From NCBI GenBank assembly GCA_018340375.1, contig JAFFJZ010000003.1, positions 1,922,001 to 1,986,000 of the forward strand: a DNA stretch of 64,000 nucleotides, given 5' to 3'. The DNA comes from Gonatopus flavifemur. Its lineage: Eukaryota; Arthropoda; Insecta; Hymenoptera; Dryinidae. Of the stretch, positions 1-9,900 are shown piece after piece. The number at the start of each line of letters is the position of its first letter. Within the stretch, counting starts at the first letter, position 1. The translations under genes and the position numbers were made by a program. A model generated the notes under the pieces. That model was not told the DNA's origin, searched no databases, and saw nothing but the letters and a program-made list of their open reading frames with translations.

Positions 1-2485
1 TGAATAATCCAAATTATGTTCATCATTTACTTTATTACCATTGTCACTATCATATAAATCGTATTCTTTATTTCGGATCCCGTTATTGTCGTTTAACCAT
101 TTGTTGGAACGTTGCCAGGAATCATCTAAATTGACATTATCACGTGTGTTATCCGATTCGAAATCGATCGGTCTATCATTTTTATAACTTTCGTACGATG
201 GATCCAAAGATTTGATGGGATAATTGTCATCTAGTTCTGGAAGAATATTGTTTTCTTTATGCCTGAAGATGCTGTTTTTGGTGAAGTCGGTGTTTAATAC
301 TCTTGGTGATCTTTCTGAAACTAGAGGTGAATCTGCATACGCGTTCGAGGTATCGAGAGAGGGATGTTCAATTAGAAATTCTTCGGCTTCTTTTTTTGGA
401 TCAACAGAATTATTGAACTCCAAAGATTTCCAATCCTCGGAATAATACAATGATATTCCTGGTGGGCCAACGTGTTGACTCAATGCAAACAAATGAGTGA
501 TCAAAGTTGAATTAAACCTCAATTTACAAAGATCGGCTCTTGCTTCGGATATAAGGCTTTGACCTTTCAAGAATTGATATTTTTCCTCGACTCCCTCGTA
601 ATTTAAGCAATCGGCGGACCAATGCAAAAACCAATCGTTACCAAAACCATCTACGGTAATAGACAATCCTGACATTTGTCTGCTCAAACTATCCTCTATC
701 GGTTTTTCTAATAAGGATTCTCCTGTACGTCCATCGACGATCGTCGCTATCGTATAATAATATATTGGAAAACCAGCGCCGATTTGATATTTGACCATGA
801 AGTCTGGGATATTATCGTCGTTGTAATAACCAGGAATCGGAATACTTATTACTTCCGAATTGGGTATAGTGTGATTCCATATTGGTTCAAAAGTTAAACC
901 ATCATACGCGACAACGGAAGAATTGAACATGGCTACTATGATGTCCTCGGTCCCATCCAAAGTTATATCAACAAAAATGGGTGGCAACAGAACTCCTTTT
1001 CCCGACTCGTAAGGAAGTTTCTGCAATTTCTAAAGAAAAAAACATACACCATTCGGATCATGTGAATTTGAAAAAATTAATTCAAAAAATTCAAAAACCA
1101 GAATAAACTGGTTTGATTTGTTTTAAAACATTCTCTATAGCTGGTACTCACCAAATTGCTGTATAAATTAATTTGAGGTACGATATATAAACCACCGGAT
1201 TGTTTTCGACCGCTTGTAGCCAATATAAATATATTTTCTCCATCTGGATGTACCAAAGTTTGCGGTACTATAAACAGTTCTTCGGTTTCTGGTAAATTTA
1301 CATTACGTATGATATTTCCATTTTTCCCTGATACAATGAGAATTTCACTGGAACGAATATCTCCCGTTCTTATACTGTGCGACGATATAACATCTCCGAT
1401 ACCGTCACCGTCGGAATCGGCAATAAACTTGGCATCATAAATGTCTAAAAGCTTTTCAGCTTCTGGCATAGATGTATCTTGAACTGGCATCTCCCATACG
1501 CTTGTACCATCTTTTCCATTAACGGCATGAAGTACACCACCACGTCCAGATATAATACAATCTTTTATTTTGTCATCTGTAATATCCAATTCGCAATCGA
1601 CTGAAAAAACTGCGTGCGCCGTCCAATGGGTCCAGATAGTTTCTCCTGTTTTCCCATTCAAAGCCATGACGCCGCCCAAACAGGGCATTTGATTTCCAAA
1701 GTATGCTGGGCATACGTAAGCAGGGGGATTCAAAGTATCCAGACCTGTTCGAATGAATCCAGAAGCGTTATTTTCTTTGGAATTCTATTTTAATCGTGAA
1801 TTACGAAACCAAAATATTCACCTTGATGGGTTTTAAACGAGAAAACAAAAAACATAGTACAACGTAAATCAGAAATGGAAAATCTAAAACAAATAAAAAT
1901 ATTGTAAATAAAGTATAAAAGAGTGTGACACGCGAGACGGATCGAACTCTGTATATCGGATAATCGATATTAACCTGTACTAAATCCAATGATGATATCA
2001 TCTATGTTATCTCCGTTGACGTCGTTACTTCTCAAAGGTGCTTCGGAAGTCAATTTCGGTAAAGTTCTGGTCCAGACAATTTTTGAAGAGAGCGATGTAC
2101 AAGGAATGACATTGGATTTGTTTATGGGATCTTTCAACTTTTGGGGTAACCAATTTTTCAATATTGTAATTGGCGTAGGAATTGAATTTACGGTAAATAT
2201 ACATATTACTAGCAATGCTATTAGAAGAATTAGCGCGGTGAATCCATAACACAGAGGCAAACAGACTAATTTACACGAGAGCTGATGTCTCTCAAAATTA
2301 TAAGGCTTTTTATACTTTCTTCGTGGTGCCATTAAAGGTCTTTTAACCCCTCCCTCGTCATCCAATTTCAATGTTCCATTTCTTCCATCTCTAATGAACA
2401 CTTCGTCATCGACGTCAGTCAAATCCTCATCGTCAAAACTGTCTCTTACTGCTGATTTTGGCACTGTTGGATATACAGTTGACAT
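1..2485 (-). CDS. FAM234/ITFG3-like single-pass membrane protein, 3' end outside window
   Basis: Three coding exons are read on the minus strand: 2,485-1,975, 1,774-1,152 and 1,029 to beyond position 1. Donors and acceptors are GT/AG and the phases agree (exon 1 ends in phase 1, exon 2 in phase 0). The start ATG is at 2,485. An AG at 2,503-2,504 just upstream suggests a spliced 5' UTR. The N-terminus is acidic and cytosolic-looking (SFDDEDLTDVDDE), then comes a basic stretch and one hydrophobic segment at about residues 73-98, so type II topology is likely. The lumenal part has FG-GAP-like repeats with Asp-rich loops such as DVNGDNIDDIIIGF, DSDGDGIGDV and DLDGTEDI-type sequence. This architecture matches the FAM234A/B family, whose molecular role is poorly known. 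The last exon stays open for more than 340 codons up to the edge. The family call is from memory of its architecture; no search was possible. Confidence 0.8.
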
Positions 2486-3202
2486 GTTTCCAAGTTTTGT
2501 ATCTATAAAATATAATTGGCAATTCAGGAAAAACAAATAAAATAAACATGTGATCATTCGATCATTACAGGATGGATTGGGTTGCGCCAAAAAATCCAAA
2601 ACACTTACCGAATATGTGTTGGAAATAATCTCGGCAATAAGATTATTTAATAAATAAATAAATGCATTCACTAAATTCTAGATGTCCAATCTACAGTAAC
2701 GGTAAGTTGATTTCACTTACTAAAGCAGAAATACTGACGGAACCGAATATGACACGCAAGTAAAGTTAGAAAAGACAAATTGACTCCTATTTATTGAAGA
2801 ATTTTTTACAGTCTATACTGTAATGTGAGAATCAACCAATTTATTGGGATTTATGAAATAACATCCAATTCTACTGTACTGTCTGTACTATATTTACCTT
2901 TCCACAGTTCGCAAAGTTGCCAGGTTTAGGGGTGTTCCCCTAAGGAATCAACGAATCTAATAAGCGTGTTGAACAGAATGACCAATGACACTGTTGTCAG
3001 ATTGAGGGAACCAGGGTCTCTTCATTCGTCATTCCATTCAATGGAACCAATTCAATGGTTGATGCCCTTAGAAATTCTCCTACTCTGGGATCTCTGATCG
3101 ATGGGAAGGATTTAGTTTCCCCCCTAACTTGATAACACTGATTTAGTGACATTTTATCTCATTGGGTGCTCCCGATCGTCGGAATATTTTCCAATTTTTT
3201 GA

Positions 3203-3434
3203 TTGATTGAAGAATTGATCCGGAGCAAGCTCTTGAGAGGATCGCAAGCATCCTCCGGCTATATATATTGGTGGGGTTGGTGGGATTGCCCCGATCCGAA
3301 GGAATGTAATAGAATTAATCGATCCTGCGTGGCTGTTGACCAGAAAAACGGTAGAATTGCCTCCTTATGGCAGCACCCTAATAGGAACCAAACTTTTGCA
3401 TACGGGAAGGCTATGCACTATCCAGTGTATATTG
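3203..3434 (+). mobile_element. fragment of a MITE family shared with 19,059-19,252
   Basis: The segment is closely similar to 19,110-19,252: both contain a run equivalent to GGAATTGCCTC...CGGAATGTGATAGAAT...AATCAATCCTGCG and end in GCTATGCAYTATCCAGTGTA. Here only the right terminal repeat is recognisable; the left end is lost or diverged. A third fragment, left end only, lies at about 7,108-7,172. An 87-codon open frame inside is an accident of the repeat. Confidence 0.6.
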
Positions 3435-3588
3435 TGGTAGAGTCCAGCAATACCGAATCCTTTTAATCTCGAAGGTCAGCAATCCCGAATAGAATTAGAC
3501 CCGAATGAATTTTAATAACTTTCACGGTACTTGGTAGGGTAGACCTCAATAAACCCGAAACACAATTGGCCCGATGCACGATAGACCC

Positions 3589-3758
3589 AAAGACGAACGT
3601 CCCGAAGGTCAATTAACCTGAAAACTGAAACTTCATGCCGTGTTTACATATTATTGCCGCTGAAAGATGAATAAAGATAGCGATATGATTACGGGTGTGA
3701 AAACGTACCATGAGGTTTCAGTTTTCGGGTTAACTGACTTTCGGGACGCTCGTCTTAA
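3589..3758. mobile_element. palindromic MITE-like element
   Basis: The left arm (3,589-3,650) and right arm (3,690-3,758) are imperfect reverse complements over about 60 bp: AGACGAACGTCCCGAAGGTC pairs with GACTTTCGGGACGCTCGTCT. The spacer is about 40 bp. This is typical of a non-autonomous DNA transposon hairpin. No transposase is visible. Confidence 0.7.
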
Positions 3759-3941
3759 TAGAATAAAACTTTGTTGTGATATATTCTTTTGGATGGCACA
3801 AAAATATGATTTGATGTACAATTACTTGCGTAATAATTGTATATCAAGGAATTTCATCGCGTATGAGTGAAATCGTATATATTATAGCCTGTGTCAAACC
3901 TTGTACTATCTGGATGGTTATCTTGTAGAAATGCCAAGAAG

Positions 3942-6900
3942 ATGAAACATCAACAAACTGCAAAAAATACATCAAGAACTCTGTCTTCGGATAAACTTGT
4001 ACACAGGCAAATGAGTTGGCCAACGTGTAAAAATCAAACGCCTTTAAGCAAAGTTGCATTAAATCAATGCAACATCGATGGCAAAAACACATCATCCATC
4101 ACAATTCTATCCAGTCCAAGTGTATGTGTTTTGGTAAGTCAATTCATCTTATTATTATTTCGTCATACATAATTTTTCCCCGTACAGCACAACCACCGTT
4201 CCACCGAAGTTCTAGGTTGTGCTGTACGGGCCACTTGGCAAAAATTATGAAGCCTCGAGCATCAAGAAGTAAGGAAAGGGAAAAAATCGAATTTCGCGCA
4301 AACTGTCTCCAACACTGGCGGAAATCCCATTTGTGAGAATTTTTGAGAAATGCCCAGAATATTCGCAGAGATTTCCAGAATTGTTCTGAATTTCACGGAG
4401 GTTTACAGGGAATGTTCGAATTTTGACAATTTTTCAAAGATTCTCAAGAATTATAAAAAACAAAATACTTCCACTTGAGAACCCTACGAAAAATTCCCAT
4501 TAAAAATAAATATGGTTTACTATCCCTGCTGAAAATGCCAGGCGGATCCGGATAAAAAATAATTTTCAAGTTTTGAATGGTTTTTTTCCCAGGAAATCTC
4601 CTGGGTTAAGTTGAATTTGTTAATCTTGGAAGGCAAAGAGAAATGTTTCTCCTCGAGATTTTCCCAATTTGAATTCTATTCGATTTGTGGCATTATACTT
4701 GATTTATGTTTTTTCAAAGCCAATCACATCCTTCACTTCGAAATCATATACTTGGAAAAATTACCTTTTGGAAGAAAACAAATGGCAAAGAGTATTGAAT
4801 GAAAGATGGAAAAGATTTACCGCCGATACAACATATTGGGAGGACGAAAGAGCTTCTGTTTTTAAAATCAGTTATCTTAAAGACGTAGTTTATGACGAAT
4901 TGGAATACTGTGGAGTTGCCACGGATAAGTTGATAGCAGCTTGTTCATCGTTTTTAATGCCATCACTAATAAACGAATCTTACGTTTTGGGAAAGTGTGT
5001 CATGAGGAATATGGTGAGTGCTTATACATTTTGTACTTGACAGAATTTCATACAAAAATTGAAGTTTCCTCTTTTTAATAAACTACCCAGATAACACACG
5101 GAGAGAATTCTTTTTCAAGAGCAAAAATAGAACTCTTCAAGAACTCTTCAAGAACTAATGAATTCATATAGAGCTCTGGAGGAGTTCAATCTGTCGGACA
5201 TTAAAAAGTTCTTTGAGAGTACTCAAACAATACTTCTGATATTCTCAAAGAGCTTGTTAATGTCCGACAAATTGAACTCCTCCAGAGTTCTATATGAATT
5301 CATTAGTTCGAAAAGAATTCTTGAAGAGTTCTATTCTTGCTCTTGAAAAAGAATTCTCCGTGTGTTATCTGGGTAGACTGTTGAGAATAGTACCCCCACC
5401 ATCTTTCATATACATACTCTCACCTCCACACGAAACCTATACATTCGTGTACTTATATACATGGGACGATAGTGGGGGTCCACTTCTCCTCAACGACAAT
5501 GCCCATCTGGCAGCTCTGATCGAACCCACCCACTGACAATTTTCAATTAATTCATCACTGAATTTCATATTTGAATATTATTTTCAGTCCCTCAGAAATA
5601 TCACTCTTCTATATTATCACAGTCATTTACAATATATTGATTTGGCATACAATCATATTTCTGATTTAAAACCATTGTGCGGGATTCCATATCTAAGTTA
5701 TTTAGATGCGTCACACAATAAACTTACTAAAGTCCTACAATTTGAGCCAGGATTTTATTTGACCTGTGCAAATTTATCATTCAATCATGTATCGGAAATA
5801 CCCGATCTCAGCGCATTTTCGAGTATGGTGCGTTTAGATCTCTCTCATAACGCAATTGAAAAGATCACTGGTGTAAAAAATCTCAGGTCAGTATGCTTCG
5901 TATGAGTATCCATTGGATTAGCGCTAATTTGAAAACAGGGAGAATCATGGACCAATGAGCAATATTCACTGATTTAAGGGAATACCAGCGATAGTCAAAA
6001 TCTGTCTTCTTAACGTATAGCCGTGTCTTTTCCTAACCAACGAGCTCGGATTGCATCTTCAGGGGTCGCTGGTATCACTTTAAATATATGCAATGGATAC
6101 AAGATCGATGTTCCATGTTCCTAATTGAAAAAATGGAAAAATCATTTACGTTAGAGTCCCTTTAACCGAGTTTGCTTATCAATGACGTTTTGCCAGAACA
6201 TCACGGCGAAGTTTGTGCGCTCCCATTTGATATTTGAAAAACATTGAAATTTTGACAATTGATGACGAATGCCATCGGGTCCGTCATGTCCTGGCAAAAT
6301 CGTAACCAATGAGATTTTGTAGAACTTGATCCGTGTGGGGGTACTTTTCATGGGTTTACATGGTGTCTACTCCTGGAAATTCTTCTTTCTCTCATCGGTC
6401 AGTCTACTCAATGAAAGCTCCTTGACCGGCAGATATCCTGGTTTAGGAATCGTAAATAATCCGCCAATGATAATCACGGATTAAGGGGATAAAGGCGATC
6501 CCTGATAATGCAACCCGAGCCAATGCTTGATTTTTCAATAATTTGTCAGAATAGTTTCGACTGGGTCTTTTTCTAAACCCTGTATATGGTTGCATGTTCA
6601 AGGATCGCTGGTATCATCTTGAGTTGACCGACTGTCCCGGTAAACACAAAGGAGAGAGCGATCTTTCAGAGTCCATCCTGAAGATACCTTTGAGTTCGCG
6701 TCTGTCTCAAAGTAGTCTTTGAGACGAAAGAAAGCTAGAATACATCTCTTGGTTGGACATTGGTCAGCTTTGAGGACTCTAAAATAACGTTATCATCCTG
6801 TGCGTTTACTGGGGTATCCTACACGACTCATGAAAGATGAAAAAAAATTCAGTACAGCTTTCATTTTGTTTCAGAAATTTGGAATATTTGGATTTGTCAT

Positions 6901-9900
6901 ATAATTTAATCGAATGTATCGAAAATATGGATCATATGAATGTTCAGGAACTGAATTTAGAAGGAAATTGTATCAAATTATTCAAATCTGATTCATGCGA
7001 TTGCAGTTTGAATACCATGCCTAATCTTAGAACAATCAATTTGGCATATAATCGATTGACTAATTTAGGATTCTTCAAAGTAAATTTCTTTTATAGTAAG
7101 ATTCACTGATCTATAATATGCACTCGATAGTGCAAAGCTCACAGAACGTGTTCCATTTAGGAAGTCACATACAGGTTGTCTCAGAAAACATCCCACACAG
7201 CAAAAAGAGTTCAGGAAGAATTATCTGAGAATCAAAGAAGAATTCTTAAATAACACCATAACTTGTCCAAAAGAATTCTTAAAGAATCCCCGAGATTTCA
7301 GTTTCAAATGAATCCCGGAGGGAATCTTTTTTCGTCCTAAAGAATTCTTGAAGGATTCAGCGACGGCACAGCCAGCGCCCCCAGGACAAGTTTTGGATAA
7401 GTGAAACGTGGATTGTCATGCAGAGGCCTGGTCTGTCTACAGCCCCAAGAGAACACAAACCTTCGAATTCACGTTCATAGAATGTTCAGTGGAACTTTGA
7501 ATGTCTGGACGTTGAATAGATCTCTATGGAACGTTTATCGCACCTCCATGTTCTCTTGGGCAACAGTTACTGCTTTTTAAATTTCTTCCCTTCAGTCCTC
7601 AGAATCAATACTTTTTTTCAGCGACTGCTGAAAGACTAACTTCTTTATCAAAGGCTATCATTTCGAGGGTATGCTCTCCAATTTTTAGCTCAAAATATTG
7701 ACAAATAAAAAAGATATGGAATGTTCGTGGAAACTTTTATGTTCCTCCATTGTTCTTTTTACACTCTATTTTTTTTAGTATACTTAAATTTCATTCTTGG
7801 CTGTATAACCTACAAAATCCTTCAAAGTGAACCCTAAATAAGTTCTGAAAAAATGGACAAGTTGAAATATCCAGTAGTTCATTTGTTATAACAATTTTTG
7901 TAGCTGGGGTGAAAATCGCCTCAGGGTGGCAAGTATATGATTCTTGTAAAGTGTAGTAAACAAGGGTAAAAAAACAATTTTTTCCCGATTTGCAAGGGGT
8001 GGCAGTTGCTCTGCCTTGCATCCCCTTGAATACGTCCATGGCTACATGTACTCGATTGAATGAAAACTGCGATTTCTCGTGGATTCTATAACAATAAGAG
8101 ATCTGATTGCTTTCGACATAACGAACTTTTGGTCTATGAGTGTTCAGAATGCGAATTGTTAGTACAATGAGCATTTGGTGCAAAGAGAATTCGGTGAATC
8201 ATCCAATGATCCTGGTGTATATTATAGGTCAGTGGCATAGTTCAGCTTTTCAAAGAGATATATAATAATTTCTTTTTATACAGAGTGCACACAGTTTACG
8301 TTTTGTGGATTTGAAATTTAATAGAATCAACGATCTTCTAGAAGTTTCAAATCTCTCTGCATTAGTTCATGAAATAGATTTCACAGGTAATCCTTGTACA
8401 AAATGGCCAAATTACAGAGAAGTTGTATTATTATCTATTCCAAACGCAATTTCTATCGATGGTAATGAAACGTCAATATTGGAAAAGGTATGTAATATTG
8501 ATAATAATAAAAACATGGAATGTGAAGCGACGTAGAGGCGACGGAGAAATTTCCGGGGATCGGTGGTTGGGATGTACGGGTTGCGTCCGGGTCAATTGAG
8601 CTCCATCAAATCAAAACTCTACTTATCAGTTTTATTTGGAATGTAAAATTTTATTTCTGGTTCCCACAGGTTTCGGCAAGTACTTCTTTCATGACGTCTT
8701 TAAATTTAATTGCTATCCGGAGTACGACCAAATTGAATATCTTGGAGCAACTGAGAATTCCTAGAATTACATCCGACATCCGTTGTTACGATGAACTTAG
8801 TCCACCTCTGATTATACTTTGCGGTCCATCTGCTGTCAAAAAAGTGTCGTTGGCTATGCATCTAATAGATGTAATGCCTAATAAGGTAACACCCATTGCA
8901 GATAACGCAAAGCTCCTAAAGATGAGACAGAGTATCCCAGATAACACACGAAGAATTCTTTTTCAAGAACAAGTATAGAATCCCTCAAGAGCTCTTTTCG
9001 AACTGATGAATTCATATAGAGCTCTGGAGGAGTTCAATCTTTCGGACATTAACGAGCTCTTTGAGAATACCGAAAATATTGTTGCAATACTTTTAAAGAA
9101 TCCTCCAGAGCTCTATACGAATCCATTTCACTGAAACTTCGCAAGGGATTAGTCCGCTATTCTCCTCTCCGTGTACGTTTCAGAGCTGCCAGATGGGCAT
9201 TGCCGTTGAGGGGAATAGTACCCCCCACCATGGTTCATATACATACTCTCATCTCCACACATGGGACGACAATGGGGATACACCTCCCCTTAACGGTGAT
9301 TCCCATCTGGCAGTTTTGGTACGTTTGGAAAACATAATAAAAACGTTCCATGCCAGATGAAAAAAACGCACTGGTAACATATTCGGCTGCATTCAAACTT
9401 AGGTCCTCTGAACATATCACAGCCTAGTCCCTGGAAACCAAAAACTAAGGTTATGTTTATGAAACCTCCATAAAACTTCCAATGTTATCTGAATTGAAGC
9501 ATGAGAGTATTATGCAAAAAGCCCGACTGCTCGTCATTGGCTGGAAGCTATAGATTCCTAGTGAAATCGCTAAATATTACTAGCGATCCATCAATGAGTG
9601 CGGAGTCGGGCATGTTGCATGCTATCAACGAGAGCTATCAGGGAATTTCTGTGAACAACTCCAAAAATCCCAGAGAAATTCAGCGAACTATTTTTAGTAC
9701 TTTTCAAGGAGTTTCCAGGGGGATTCCGAGTTCTGCGAAGAATCCTCACATACATTTTTAGTGACAAAAGTATCCAACAGGCAAAAGCTTCCCTCACTTC
9801 ACAGAGGCTTTCAGTTCTCAAAATTTTCCCAGAATTTCTCATGGATACTGAGAGATTTCCTAAGAAACATTTTCAGAAAATGTCTCCTTCACAAGATTAG

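Larger units (their letters stand above)
2503..3941. other. intergenic region between divergent FAM234-like and LRGUK genes
   Basis: The stretch separates two divergent genes and should contain both promoters and FAM234 5' UTR sequence. No unambiguous TATA box or initiator could be singled out. From about 3,200 onward it is mostly repeat-derived (listed separately). A small hairpin with arms TTAGGGG/CCCCTAA lies near 2,928-2,945. Open frames here fall inside repeats and are not called as genes. Confidence 0.5.

Noticed and set aside
3203..3466. 87-codon open frame near the left end
   Set aside because: It lies entirely within a repeat family also present at 19 kb, where the frame is broken.
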